64,000 nucleotides of DNA from Lyngbya aestuarii BL J (GCF_000478195.2 NZ_AUZM01000029.1:1-64000); one strand, 5' to 3'; counted from the stretch's first letter, positions 18,784 to 27,674 are shown. A program made the numbers and translations. The notes: generated by a model not told the origin, from the sequence alone.

Positions 18784-19341
18784 CTATAATCCTGCATCTC
18801 GTTGTTTCCAAAATTTATCTCGTTGGGCTTGATCTACTTCTAACTTTGCTTTTTTTGCTGCGGCTAAATCTTCATTAAGTTTTCGAGAAATTGCATATTC
18901 CCATTGTTTTGCTTGGGAATTTTGAACGGTTAAATGATGTTCAATTATCTGTTGAAAGCCATATCCAGCTAACCCCAAAATAGCGCCTGCGGTGGCGACG
19001 GATACCACTCCAATACTAACCGCAGTTCCCCCAACCGTTAACCCCATTCCTCCCACAAAACTCGCGACTCCTACGCCTGCGATCGCACCTCCAACCAGAG
19101 GTAAAATAACAGAAGAATCTGATTGTTGAATGGCTTGTTTTGCACCGTAAACCGCCACACCCAAAACGCCACCTGTTAGTGTCATCGGTACGCTTCCCAC
19201 CGCAACTCCACCAAACCCACCAACTAACCCCATCCCTCCTATTGTTGTGGCTAAACCGGCGCCTGTTGTCACTCCTGCGAGTGCAAATGTTGTTGATTCT
19301 GTTAGGGGTTTTATCATGTCAAAATTGTTAGGATTGTTCAT
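18784..19341 (-). CDS. Glycine-zipper membrane protein with internal duplication
   Basis: 185 aa from ATG 19341 (MNNPNNFDMIKP); an earlier TTG is possible. Residues about 20-75 and 82-137 are very rich in Gly, Ala and Val, forming several short hydrophobic helices with GxxxG spacing. The two halves align without gaps at an offset of 62 residues: GGMG at 35 and 97, YGAKQAIQ at 65 and YGFQQIIE at 127, so an ancestral unit was duplicated. The last ~45 residues are charged and helical, likely cytosolic. It is the last gene of the PspA-like cluster. Function unknown; a membrane-inserting partner of the coiled-coil proteins is inferred. Confidence 0.7.
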   Translation of the reverse strand: MNNPNNFDMIKPLTESTTFALAGVTTGAGLATTIGGMGLVGGFGGVAVGSVPMTLTGGVLGVAVYGAKQAIQQSDSSVILPLVGGAIAGVGVASFVGGMGLTVGGTAVSIGVVSVATAGAILGLAGYGFQQIIEHHLTVQNSQAKQWEYAISRKLNEDLAAAKKAKLEVDQAQRDKFWKQRDAGL

Positions 19342-19369
19342 TATTTTTATCAATAAAAAATACTAAAAT

Positions 19370-19431
19370 AGGAACGGGTTTAATCATGTTATTTGTGAGA
19401 AACATATATTTTGACAGAACCCATCCCTACA
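19370..19431. repeat. MITE-like repeat, copy 1
   Basis: A 62-bp element with imperfect terminal inverted repeats (AGGAACGGGTT at the left, AACCCATCCCT at the right). It shares most positions with the element at 20774-20834, including TTATTT, GAGAAACAT and CCCTACA. Both sit in gaps of the same gene cluster. No coding capacity. Confidence 0.6.
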
Positions 19432-19472
19432 CAGATAACGAATTAATTAGATGTACAGGCTTAATTCAGCTA

Positions 19473-20042
19473 CTATTTCATTTTTGAAAAATTAGTAGAA
19501 TTCAGGAATTTCAAAACTTCATTAAGTTGAGATTCTAACTTATTGATTTGCTGTTGTTGTAAACTTACAGTCTGTTTTAAAGTTTCTACTTCCTGTTCAA
19601 GAGTAATACTTTCCTTTTTTCCACCCGTATTAAAAGCTTCTAGAACTTTATCCCAACTGGGTTTAAACTTGAAATTATAATTCTCTTGTAAATATCGATA
19701 AGCTTTCTGACAAGTCCCAAAACGATCTTTTAAAGCGTCTTTTGTCCAAGAATCTGCATTTTTGAGATATTCTTGATCGAGAACTTCAAAGGTATTGGGT
19801 AATAAAGATTCAACCTCAACATCGATATATTGATCAGAACTATCAGATTGCTTTTCTACCGCTTCAACCTGTGCATAAGCATATCCCAACCGCATTCCAG
19901 ACTCAACCGCATCAACGGTTTGATCGGCTAAATTTTCAGCAATATCGCTCAGATTTTCTACGCCTTGATTAACCTTGTTAATACTTTTATTTATTTTGTC
20001 AAAGCGGCTTTCATCTTGCAGTGTTTCTAAAATATTCGGCAT
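19473..20042 (-). CDS. Coiled-coil protein of unknown function
   Basis: 189 aa, soluble. The N-terminal ~65 residues are helical and repetitive (INKSINKVNQGVENLSDIAENL). A middle region (about 90-135) is rich in aromatic and charged residues (QEYLKNADSW, KAYRYLQENY). A C-terminal heptad-like coiled coil spans about 145-185. I recognise no family. The ATG is 11 bases after the 202-aa coiled-coil gene, with AGGA upstream, so the two are surely one operon. The following gene begins beyond a MITE-like repeat. Confidence 0.65.
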   Translation of the reverse strand: MPNILETLQDESRFDKINKSINKVNQGVENLSDIAENLADQTVDAVESGMRLGYAYAQVEAVEKQSDSSDQYIDVEVESLLPNTFEVLDQEYLKNADSWTKDALKDRFGTCQKAYRYLQENYNFKFKPSWDKVLEAFNTGGKKESITLEQEVETLKQTVSLQQQQINKLESQLNEVLKFLNSTNFSKMK

Positions 20043-20053
20043 TTTTTTAATTC

Positions 20054-20662
20054 CTATTTATTATCTAATAAGTTTTTCCCGAGGGTACGAGAATTTTCTT
20101 TGCTGTCAGGATTAGAATTAATCTCTGATTTTTGCTGCTTAATCAGTTCACCAATATCTGTAGTCAAGAAAAACTTAACAGATCGCATTATTGCTTGTAA
20201 ACGTTCTAATGTACCCAAGATACCATTTGTTCCTTGAACATCATCATAAGTGTTTTTTAAATTCAGAATCATATTTGTAATTACTTGTCTTTCTTCTTTC
20301 AAAGAAATAATTTCTGTAGTTATTGTATTGAGTTCTTGTTGAAGTTCTTGCTTTTGGATATCTTTTTGTTGGAGTTCAAAGCTACGTCTTTCTAGTATTC
20401 TCTCAATTTCTTGTTTTTCTCGTTCTAGAGTTTCTAACTGCTGGATTTTTTCTCGAATATCTTGATTAAGGATAACAATTTTTTCTTTTGCCTCTCTTTG
20501 ACGACGAACAAGCTGTCCCCGACTACCAGTTAAACTTCTGTAAGTATTACGCAAATCATAATAGTTTGCTATTAATTCTTCATGAGTTAAATTCTCTGCT
20601 TTTGCAGGAAATTCACTGACACTTCTGTATTCTTTGAAATCAGACACACTCTTTCTCCTCAT
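20054..20662 (-). CDS. Long coiled-coil protein of unknown function
   Basis: 202 aa, highly charged. One long alpha-helical coiled coil covers roughly residues 45-145, with dense Glu/Lys/Gln/Leu (KIQQLETLER, ILERRSFELQ). The N terminus contains LTHEELIANYYDLRNTYRSLTG. The tail (about 150-202) is less regular, with a possible short amphipathic helix around LQAIMRSVKFFL. No membrane segment or catalytic motif. It lies between the PspA-like gene and the 189-aa coiled-coil gene, 11 bases from the latter. A scaffold or filament role is inferred only from its form and neighbours. Confidence 0.65.
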   Translation of the reverse strand: MRRKSVSDFKEYRSVSEFPAKAENLTHEELIANYYDLRNTYRSLTGSRGQLVRRQREAKEKIVILNQDIREKIQQLETLEREKQEIERILERRSFELQQKDIQKQELQQELNTITTEIISLKEERQVITNMILNLKNTYDDVQGTNGILGTLERLQAIMRSVKFFLTTDIGELIKQQKSEINSNPDSKENSRTLGKNLLDNK

Positions 20663-20773
20663 TCAATCAATTATTTTTTCATCGCTCTAGTTTAAGAGCC
20701 TTGATTTATATCTTATCTAATTGTTGTCGCAATTGATCGGCTTACTATCCACTTCTGATTTTGTCACATGATT

Positions 20774-20834
20774 AGGGTGAGTTTAGTAATATTATTTTGG
20801 AGAAACATCAATTAACGCGGAACCCGCCCCTACA
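20774..20834. repeat. MITE-like repeat, copy 2
   Basis: A 61-bp element homologous to 19370-19431, with ends AGGGTGAGTTT and AACCCGCCCCT in inverted orientation. Its right end overlaps the 3' end of the PspA-like gene and supplies that gene's TAG stop codon (complement of 20830-20832). Confidence 0.6.
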
Positions 20835-21309
20835 TTGTGATAGTTTTCTCGAACATTTTTTCTGTGCTTTCGCTGTTTTTATGATACCTTAAGCTTTTTT
20901 GCTTGATTTTCAGTTCCGATATTTGATTCTCAAAGGTGATTAGGTGATTCTGAAAATTATTAACTTGAATGGTTTCTTGATCGAGAGTAAATTTCATTTC
21001 GTCTGCTTGTTCTTGATATTGTTTGTAACGCTGTAATGCTTCTTTAGCGAGGTTATCTTTTCCTTTCTCTAGTGCGAGTTGAACGCGAGAAAACCACTTA
21101 TCCGCTTGAGATTTATATTGATTGTATTGTTGCTGGTTCTTTTTTTGAGAAGCCGTTGCTTGATCTACGACTTGACGAAATTCGATGAGATCTTCTTGCA
21201 TATTAAGAATCATCAAATCTAAAAGCTTATCAGGATTTTCAGCAATTTTTGCTATATCCTGTAAGTTCCATCTCAAGACTCTTTCCAAGAGAATAAAGTT
21301 GTACACCAT
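20830..21309 (-). CDS. PspA/IM30-like protein, C-terminally short
   Basis: 159 aa. Residues about 8-140 follow the PspA/Vipp1 pattern: an amphipathic first helix (LLERVLRWNLQDI), the ENPDKLLDLMILNMQEDLIEFRQ signature, then long helices with WFSRVQLALEKGKDNLAKEALQR, very close to the ALxxGxExLAREAL motif of the family. PspA/IM30 proteins are ESCRT-III relatives that coat and repair membranes. This copy is much shorter than Vipp1/PspA (~220-260 aa) because it stops inside a MITE-like repeat after a charged tail. The Shine-Dalgarno is GAGGT. It is the second gene of the minus-strand cluster. Paralogue of, not replacement for, the housekeeping vipp1. Confidence 0.75.
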   Translation of the reverse strand: MVYNFILLERVLRWNLQDIAKIAENPDKLLDLMILNMQEDLIEFRQVVDQATASQKKNQQQYNQYKSQADKWFSRVQLALEKGKDNLAKEALQRYKQYQEQADEMKFTLDQETIQVNNFQNHLITFENQISELKIKQKSLRYHKNSESTEKMFEKTITM

Positions 21310-21458
21310 CAGATAAACCTCGAAGGTTGATAAATTTCTGAGTGTTAATCTTGATTTCCTAAGAAGGCGCCAAACGGTTTAGTTAATTCTAGAATCAACA
21401 AATACAGAAGTTTGACGCATCCTAAAGACTTGATTCGGCTATTTTTTATTTTTGAAAA

Positions 21459-21614
21459 TTAGCAGAATATTCCGTTGCACGGACAATAACCCACACAAGA
21501 ACTATTACCACATCCAGACAGAACACAAGTCAAAGCAAACCAAAGAGAGAATACGATTAAGAGTTTATAGTGCTTTGGGAGGAATTGAAATATAAGACCA
21601 AAGTTTTCATTCAT
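21459..21614 (-). CDS. 51-aa Cys-rich putative lipoprotein
   Basis: 51 residues. A basic stretch (PKHYK) precedes a hydrophobic helix (LLIVFSLWFALTCV) and a lipobox-like LSGC, after which the mature peptide would be only 17 residues with five cysteines (CGNSSCVGYCPCNGIFC). This layout suits a tiny lipoprotein with a metal- or disulfide-bearing head. No clear Shine-Dalgarno is visible. The gene lies 149 bases upstream of the PspA-like gene on the same strand and could lead that operon. I know no named family. Confidence 0.45.
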   Translation of the reverse strand: MNENFGLIFQFLPKHYKLLIVFSLWFALTCVLSGCGNSSCVGYCPCNGIFC

Positions 21615-21928
21615 AATTTAGATAGACCCGAATAATGACCTAATCTTAGTTTGTGCAATTTAGAGTTTAGAAATCTCTATTAATAAGGTATCTCAAAATT
21701 TACTTTTATACTATTCGAGGTTTCACTGAACTTTATCGTTTATTTTTTACATCTTTTGTCCGTGAATTTACTTAGGCTAACGTACCGATTTAATTTGATG
21801 CGTTTATAGACTTATTTTCTAATACAAACTCAACGCCGTTGATATTCAACCTTAAAAAATATGACAAAAGGGAAACTGGGTGACAAAATGTGATAAACCT
21901 AAGACTTGGTATAATAAACAAAGTTTCA
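21615..21928. other. Divergent promoter region
   Basis: About 310 AT-rich bases between the small lipoprotein and bciB. TATAAT at 21910-21915 lies only 14 bases before the bciB ATG, without a convincing -35. No frame or hairpin is supported. Confidence 0.35.
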
Positions 21929-23131
21929 ATGACCGCAATACAGGAAACACCCAAACATCAGAAAGCCAAAGCATTGAAACCAGGGAGTCGCCGTCCCGCT
22001 AAAGAACTGTGTAGCGAGTGTGGACTATGTGACACCTATTACGTTCATTACGTTAGAGAAGCCTGCGCTTTCATCAACCAACAAATTACCCAACTCGAAA
22101 CCCAAACACACGGGAAAAGTCGCAATTTAGAAAACGATGATGATCTCTATTTTGGGGTTCATCAAACGATGATGGCGGCGCGAAAAAAACAGCCCATCGA
22201 AGGCGCCCAATGGACGGGAATTGTTAGTAGTATTGCCTGTGAAATGTTGACTCAGGGAATTGTAGAAGGCGTTGTTTGTGTTCAAAATACTCAAGAAGAT
22301 CGCTTTCAACCGATGCCTGTAATTGCGAGAACTCCTGAAGAAATTCTAGCAGCCAGAGTCAACAAACCAACACTTTCGCCAAATCTTTCCGTTCTCGAAG
22401 AAATCGAAAAGTCGGGAATGAAGCGGTTATTAGTGATTGGTGTAGGTTGTCAAATTCAAGCGCTGCGGGCAGTTGAGAAAGAATTAGGATTAGAAAAACT
22501 CTATGTGTTGGGAACGCCTTGTGTTGATAATGTGACTCGCGCAGGTTTACAAAAGTTTCTAGAAACCACCAGTAAATCTCCCGAAACTGTCGTACATTAT
22601 GAATTTATGCAAGACTTTCGGGTTCACTTCAAACACGAAGATGGAACGATTGAAAAAGTTCCCTTTTTTGGGTTAAATACCAAAGAACTCAAAGATATTT
22701 TCGCCCCCTCTTGTTTGAGTTGTTTTGATTATGTCAACTCTTTAGCCGATCTCGTGGTAGGATATATGGGAGCGCCTTTTGGTTGGCAATGGATTGTTGT
22801 TCGTAACGACACGGGCAAAGAGATGTTAGACTTAGTTTCAGATCAACTCGACACTCAACCCGTTCATACCGAAGGCAAGCGTCAACCAGCCGTTCAACAA
22901 AGTATTCCCGCTTACGACAAAGGCGTAACGTTACCGATGTGGGCGGCGAAATTGATGGGTGTGGTGATTGAAAAAATCGGCCCCAAAGGGTTAGAATATG
23001 CTCGGTTTTCGATAGATTCTCACTTTACGCGCAACTATCTCTATGTCAAGCGCAACCATCCTGAAAAGTTAGAAGCACACGTTCCCGAGTTTGCAAAACG
23101 AATTGTTGGGCAGTATGAGTTACCAGAATGA
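21929..23131 (+). CDS. bciB: Ferredoxin-dependent divinyl chlorophyllide reductase (BciB)
   Basis: 400 aa member of the FrhB/FdhB coenzyme-F420 hydrogenase beta-subunit family. An N-terminal Cys cluster CSECGLC (C28, C31, C34) and later cysteines, including CLSC, would hold iron-sulfur clusters. Motifs GVGCQIQALR and LGTPCVDN are typical. In cyanobacteria this is the 3,8-divinyl (proto)chlorophyllide 8-vinyl reductase, giving monovinyl chlorophyll a. The related plant enzyme reduces 7-hydroxymethyl chlorophyll, so some uncertainty on substrate remains. I chose ATG 21929 (MTAIQETP) over an upstream GTG. Confidence 0.85.
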   Translation: MTAIQETPKHQKAKALKPGSRRPAKELCSECGLCDTYYVHYVREACAFINQQITQLETQTHGKSRNLENDDDLYFGVHQTMMAARKKQPIEGAQWTGIVSSIACEMLTQGIVEGVVCVQNTQEDRFQPMPVIARTPEEILAARVNKPTLSPNLSVLEEIEKSGMKRLLVIGVGCQIQALRAVEKELGLEKLYVLGTPCVDNVTRAGLQKFLETTSKSPETVVHYEFMQDFRVHFKHEDGTIEKVPFFGLNTKELKDIFAPSCLSCFDYVNSLADLVVGYMGAPFGWQWIVVRNDTGKEMLDLVSDQLDTQPVHTEGKRQPAVQQSIPAYDKGVTLPMWAAKLMGVVIEKIGPKGLEYARFSIDSHFTRNYLYVKRNHPEKLEAHVPEFAKRIVGQYELPE

Positions 23132-23270
23132 TCAAATACAAATAAAAGCCTCAAGTCTAAGTTAAAACTCAATTTTTGGGTTAAGCCGGAGGCGGGGGAG
23201 AGATTAAATATCCTTCCCCGTCACAAGATTTAAGCCAAAATTAACTTTTTCTGGTTAGTCTTAAACGTTT

Positions 23271-23477
23271 CTATTGAAATCGTTCTGTGAGCTTGTAACT
23301 CAGTAAAGGAACGAGTATGATCAGTAAAACTAACCAAGGTGCCGAGGCAATGCTGAGGAACAAAAACACCAAAGCAATTCCTCGAGCCATTATTTTAGCA
23401 ATCTCATCGGTGGTAATCACACTGATACCAACTGCCAAAAGCGAAATTGACAGATAGATTAAATCAGGTATTAACAT
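23271..23477 (-). CDS. Small two-helix membrane protein
   Basis: 68 aa. Two hydrophobic segments (about 6-24 and 33-58) flank a short loop containing TTDEIAK; the C terminus is basic (SYKLTERF). No motif beyond the membrane helices. Starts at ATG 23477 with weak ribosome-binding context. A 32-codon open frame without ATG ends 55 bases upstream on the same strand. The hydrophobic profile argues for a real gene. Confidence 0.55.
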   Translation of the reverse strand: MLIPDLIYLSISLLAVGISVITTDEIAKIMARGIALVFLFLSIASAPWLVLLIILVPLLSYKLTERFQ

Positions 23478-23943
23478 TTAAGGCAGCCCCCTCTCAAAGG
23501 TTTAAAATCAAGCGCGTCCCTAGCTTGTGGATTAACGCATACGGGATAAATCCCGAGCGAAGTCTTCCTCGATCGCTGTGGCTCTACGTTTAAGTTCAGC
23601 GGTTGGGGGAGATGAATAGAATGATCCAATTCATCAGATCATAGCATCTCTTTACAAAAAGTATATGCTCATCTTGATCAATTCGTTGTCAATAAAAGCT
23701 AACTTGCTGATAGGAGAATAGGATACTATCACCCTGGTGAACTCATTCAAATCAAAGCGTTTCTAGTTAATCGACGATCCCTTTTTAGTTTTTCTCTAAA
23801 ATAGAAATGATTTCCTCAAATCTCTTACAAATGAGAGACACACTGCCTATTTTTCTCTCCAGAAAATCTTAACTTTTGAGCAAAAGTTAGTTAGGCACGA
23901 CTTTCAATCTTTGAGGAAAGATGCCGTGCCTTTTAAGGAATAT
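23478..23943. other. Intergenic region between typA and a small membrane gene
   Basis: About 465 bases. On the minus strand, 23532-23630 encodes 32 codons (ending AIEEDFARDLSRMR) with no ATG/GTG/TTG start, possibly a remnant or an unusual start. A long hairpin at 23893-23931 follows typA. The rest shows nothing I can support. Confidence 0.35.
23893..23931 (-). terminator. Probable typA terminator
   Basis: AGGCACG (23893-23899) pairs CGTGCCT (23925-23931), with an inner CTTTC/GAAAG pairing. It lies 12 bases after the typA stop. The minus-strand tail AACTAACTTTT is only partly U-rich. The plus-strand side has TTTT. Confidence 0.55.
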
Positions 23944-25734
23944 TTAACGTCTGACTAACTTTTTACTGACTTTCCGCAAACGAATAGACTCAGGTGTAAC
24001 TTCCACCAATTCATCCGAACCAATATATTCTAAAGCCCGTTCCAAACTCATATCAACAGGGGCTTGGAGTTGTACCAGTTCATCCCCGGTTGCAGAACGA
24101 TGGTTAGTCAACTGTTTCGCCTTGCAAACATTCAAATCTAAATCTTGAGAACGGTTGTGTTCACCCACGATCATCCCTTTATACACCTTAGTTCCGGGTG
24201 TAATAAAAAATGAACCGCGATCTTCAGCATTTTTCATCGCGTAGAAGGTTGTCACCCCTTCTTCAAAAGCAATTAAAACCCCGTTGCGGCGAGTCTCAAT
24301 ATCCCCACAGAGAAGCCGATATTCAAGGAAACTGTGGTTCATAATCCCAGCCCCGCGAGTAATTCGCATAAAATCACCCCGGAAACCAATCAACCCTCGC
24401 GCCGGAACTACAAACTCTAACTGGGCGCGACCATTCCCCCCAACGCGCATATCTTGCATTTCCGCCCGTCGTTGGCCCAGACGTTCCATACAACTTCCCA
24501 CCGCCTCTTCAGGAACATCTAACACCAGATATTCAAACGGTTCGTAGGGTTGACCACTAACTTCACGATAAATCACCTGAGGCTGAGAGACTTGGAACTC
24601 GTAGCTTTCCCGGCGCATATTTTCAATTAAAATGCCCAGGTGAAGTTCACCCCGTCCCGACACCATGAACTGATCGGGAGAGTCTGTTTCTTCAACTCGC
24701 AGGGCGACGTTGGTTTCCAACTCCCGCATCAACCGATCCCGCAACTGACGAGAGGTGACGTAAGATCCTTCTTGCCCGGCAAACGGTGAGTCATTCACCG
24801 AGAACATCATCTGTAAAGTCGGTTCATCGACCTTAATCAGAGGCAGGGCTTGGGGATCGTTCGGACAGGTAATCGTTTCCCCAATATTGGCATCACTGAA
24901 CCCGGCAACAGCGACTAGATTTCCTGCGGTGGCTTCTTCGAGATCAATCCGGCTTAAGCCTTCAAAGCCCATTAACTTCGTAATTTTACCTTTGACAATT
25001 GCGCCACTCTCGACCACTAAAGCCGCTTGTTGTCCAGCTTTGATAGTGCCGTTGTGAATTTTACCAATCACAATTCGACCCAAATATTCAGAATAGTCTA
25101 GGGTCGTGACTTGCAGTTGCAGAGGTTTATTGAGATCTCCGACAGGCGGCGGAACGTGTTCGAGGATGTCTTCAAACAAGGGCTGCATATCGACCCCTTC
25201 ATCCTCTAAGGCCCGTTTGGTGTAGCCTTCTAAACCGGAAGCAAACAAATAGGGAAATTCACATTGATCATCATCGGCACCGAGTTCGAGGAACAGATCT
25301 AAAACCTTATCAATCGCCCCAAAGGGTTCAGCCCGAGGACGGTCAATTTTATTAATAACGACAATAGGACGTAAGCCTTTTTCTAGGGCTTTTTTCAAGA
25401 CAAAGCGGGTTTGAGGCATCGGGCCTTCATTCGCATCCACAATCAGGATACACCCGTCTACCATGCCTAAAACTCGTTCAACTTCTCCGCCAAAATCGGC
25501 GTGACCCGGAGTATCGACAATATTAATTAGGGTGTCTTTGTATCGAACGGCTGTATTTTTCGATAAAATCGTAATGCCGCGTTCTCGTTCAATATCGTTG
25601 GAGTCCATTACACAGTCCGGCACATCTTCCCCTTCGCGGAAAATACCGGATTGTTTCAATAAAGCATCGACTAAGGTCGTTTTGCCGTGATCGACGTGGG
25701 CAATAATAGCAACGTTGCGAATGGGGAGAGACAT
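23944..25734 (-). CDS. typA: TypA/BipA ribosome-associated GTPase
   Basis: 596 aa translational GTPase of the EF-G family. G1 is AHVDHGKTT (12-20), then the G2/switch segment RERGITI, G3 [10 protein letters not shown] and G4 NKID, followed by domains II, III, V and the TypA-specific C-terminal domain ending in KKLVRR. It binds 70S ribosomes and assists assembly or translation under stress such as cold. Length and motifs are fully normal. It stands alone between spacers. Confidence 0.97.
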   Translation of the reverse strand: MSLPIRNVAIIAHVDHGKTTLVDALLKQSGIFREGEDVPDCVMDSNDIERERGITILSKNTAVRYKDTLINIVDTPGHADFGGEVERVLGMVDGCILIVDANEGPMPQTRFVLKKALEKGLRPIVVINKIDRPRAEPFGAIDKVLDLFLELGADDDQCEFPYLFASGLEGYTKRALEDEGVDMQPLFEDILEHVPPPVGDLNKPLQLQVTTLDYSEYLGRIVIGKIHNGTIKAGQQAALVVESGAIVKGKITKLMGFEGLSRIDLEEATAGNLVAVAGFSDANIGETITCPNDPQALPLIKVDEPTLQMMFSVNDSPFAGQEGSYVTSRQLRDRLMRELETNVALRVEETDSPDQFMVSGRGELHLGILIENMRRESYEFQVSQPQVIYREVSGQPYEPFEYLVLDVPEEAVGSCMERLGQRRAEMQDMRVGGNGRAQLEFVVPARGLIGFRGDFMRITRGAGIMNHSFLEYRLLCGDIETRRNGVLIAFEEGVTTFYAMKNAEDRGSFFITPGTKVYKGMIVGEHNRSQDLDLNVCKAKQLTNHRSATGDELVQLQAPVDMSLERALEYIGSDELVEVTPESIRLRKVSKKLVRR

Positions 25735-25950
25735 AGGTTAGTGCCTAATAGCAGAATATATTAAGATTATTGGCATTTGTTGACGTATCTTAATAATTGT
25801 AACGCATTGGCGATCGTTAAAATAGCTACAAATGAGAAATTCACTATTCTTTCGGGCGAGAAACCGATAACAGCCGTGAGAGTTTGAGATCATCTCCTCG
25901 TACATCCTAGATTCTTCACGACATTCACAATGACGGTGTTCAGAATAATT

Positions 25951-27093
25951 TTAGATCGTGATCACGACTGATTCTGGCCATTCTCTATACCAAGATTTAC
26001 CTGCTGAGGAAATGGGTAATTGAATTCGGTTCCAGCTAAATAAACCCTGATCTTTTTCTAAAAAAAACCCATCTTTAAAATCAATACTTAGGGAATCAAA
26101 GCCACTGTCAATATATTGAAAGGAAAGTGAGGACAGGATAGGATTTAACCGCAGTCGATTTCTTAGCCAATTGCGATGAATAATGCCTGTATAAGTGCTA
26201 CGAAGTGTTCCGGCAAATTTTTCAGCTTTTGCCATGACTAAGTTACAAATTAGCCCTAAAGTTTGTTCGTCAGTAAAGGGTAAGTCTTGGAAATCATCGA
26301 GAAATTCAGTCATAATTAATTCATCAATAAAGAGATAGTTTTTATAGTTATTAATAATTTCAGCAAAAAACGCTTTATTATCTGATTCATCTGTACAAAT
26401 GACTAATAATTCGTCTGGGCTAAAATTAGCTTGAATATTGCTGAGTATTTTTTGAGAATAATATTGGTCAATGCCTGGAATATGTTTACGATAATCAGTG
26501 AGTCTAACGTGAATACCGTTAAATTTTCCGAGTTTATCACTAATTTTATCCGCTAAACTCCGATAAATAGCATGAGGACGAATCGATTCCATTAAAGTAT
26601 AAAGAGAAGGATGAGGCAAATAAAAAAAGCGAGAATAAAACCCAAAATTACAATTTTCTAAATGCCAAATATCCTGTTCAACATCTCTTAAAATAAACCG
26701 ATTTTCTGCAAATTCTTCTAAAACATCAGGAATAACAACCCCAGGATTTGGCACAAAAACAGAGTCAATTAACCGCTGTTCAAAGCGAGATAAACTTAAA
26801 GTTTGAGTTTGCTTTTCTTGAACAAAATCTGAATAACTAATCCAGTCAACGGGCAACGGATCTAACAAATCAAGAATAGTCGGAATTTTCTGGTTATTAA
26901 CGATTCCTCGGCGATGTTTTGGAACCCGATGATAATGTCCTCCTGAAACCGACTTTAACTGTCTTTGTTCTCCGGCTGAACCATAATAAACAAGCCGTCG
27001 TTGAGTCAAATAAGCTAATCCGACGGCTAACTCTAAAGACATTAAATCATTGTTCAACCCTGACTCATAATTTTTGTATAAAAGATAGCGCAT
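25951..27093 (-). CDS. O-fucosyltransferase-like glycosyltransferase
   Basis: 380 aa. The N terminus (LLYKNYESGLNNDLMSLELAVGLAYLTQRRLVYYG) has the GxNN...A..A..L.R form of the GDP-fucose/NodZ-type fold, in which cells choose between nucleotide-sugar donors. H195 and R197 in HVRLTDY match the HxR motif that contacts the donor diphosphate. A later AGTLRSTYTGII block matches the conserved C-terminal S/T motif. So it probably transfers a 6-deoxyhexose or similar sugar to glycan or protein; donor and acceptor are unknown. Twelve bases separate it from the upstream ycf51 homologue, suggesting co-transcription. Confidence 0.6.
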   Translation of the reverse strand: MRYLLYKNYESGLNNDLMSLELAVGLAYLTQRRLVYYGSAGEQRQLKSVSGGHYHRVPKHRRGIVNNQKIPTILDLLDPLPVDWISYSDFVQEKQTQTLSLSRFEQRLIDSVFVPNPGVVIPDVLEEFAENRFILRDVEQDIWHLENCNFGFYSRFFYLPHPSLYTLMESIRPHAIYRSLADKISDKLGKFNGIHVRLTDYRKHIPGIDQYYSQKILSNIQANFSPDELLVICTDESDNKAFFAEIINNYKNYLFIDELIMTEFLDDFQDLPFTDEQTLGLICNLVMAKAEKFAGTLRSTYTGIIHRNWLRNRLRLNPILSSLSFQYIDSGFDSLSIDFKDGFFLEKDQGLFSWNRIQLPISSAGKSWYREWPESVVITI

Positions 27094-27105
27094 CGAAATG
27101 ACGAA

Positions 27106-27636
27106 CTAAGCCGGAGAATTCTCCATCACTTCTTGGAGATGAGCAAACCGTTCCAGATAAAGATCAACCTCTAAATCTTGACCCTTTTCTGGAGAATATG
27201 AACGTCTAACTTGACCCAAATAAACAGGTTCAGAAACCCCCGGTTCAGGATGAATTAAAGTCCGCGCCCGAATCGTTAAACGTTCATCAGGTCGTCCTGC
27301 CCGTCCCGGAGAAAACAAATCCGCCCCGGCTTGTTGTAACGTCGCTTCTAACTCCGTGGGAGTCGTCTGAGGCTTAACTACAATAACAATTTGGCGATCG
27401 CCATCATCATAAACCCGAGAATATTGAACCGCACCCGGAACCTCAACCCGATTAAACAGTCCCAAACCCAAAGCAAAGACCCCACCGGTTAAAACCCCCA
27501 TAAAAGCCGTGATCCCAACCAAGCGAAAGCGAATCCCCCATTTAAAAATAAATCCAAGTACCATTAAAAACGCACAAAATAAAGTAAAAAAGCCAATCCA
27601 TTTAGAATAATTGAGCAGTGCTGCCGTAGATAACAT
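27106..27636 (-). CDS. ycf51: Ycf51 family (DUF2518) membrane protein
   Basis: 176 aa from ATG 27636 (MLSTAALLNYSKW); an earlier TTG is unlikely. Two N-terminal transmembrane helices contain the family block FIFKWGIRFRLVGITAFMGV, followed by GLGLFNRVEVPGAVQYS and a soluble domain with TIRARTLIHPEPGVSEPVYLG. The family occurs in cyanobacteria and some algal plastid genomes, and its function is unknown. It follows the adenylyl cyclase gene on the same strand. Confidence 0.88.
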   Translation of the reverse strand: MLSTAALLNYSKWIGFFTLFCAFLMVLGFIFKWGIRFRLVGITAFMGVLTGGVFALGLGLFNRVEVPGAVQYSRVYDDGDRQIVIVVKPQTTPTELEATLQQAGADLFSPGRAGRPDERLTIRARTLIHPEPGVSEPVYLGQVRRSYSPEKGQDLEVDLYLERFAHLQEVMENSPA

Positions 27637-27674
27637 AAATTTGTTGTTCAATCCGAATGGGTAACAGTTCCCTA

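Noticed and set aside
21910-21915. TATAAT as the definite bciB promoter
   Set aside because: It would give a leader of only about eight bases and has no -35 at proper spacing.
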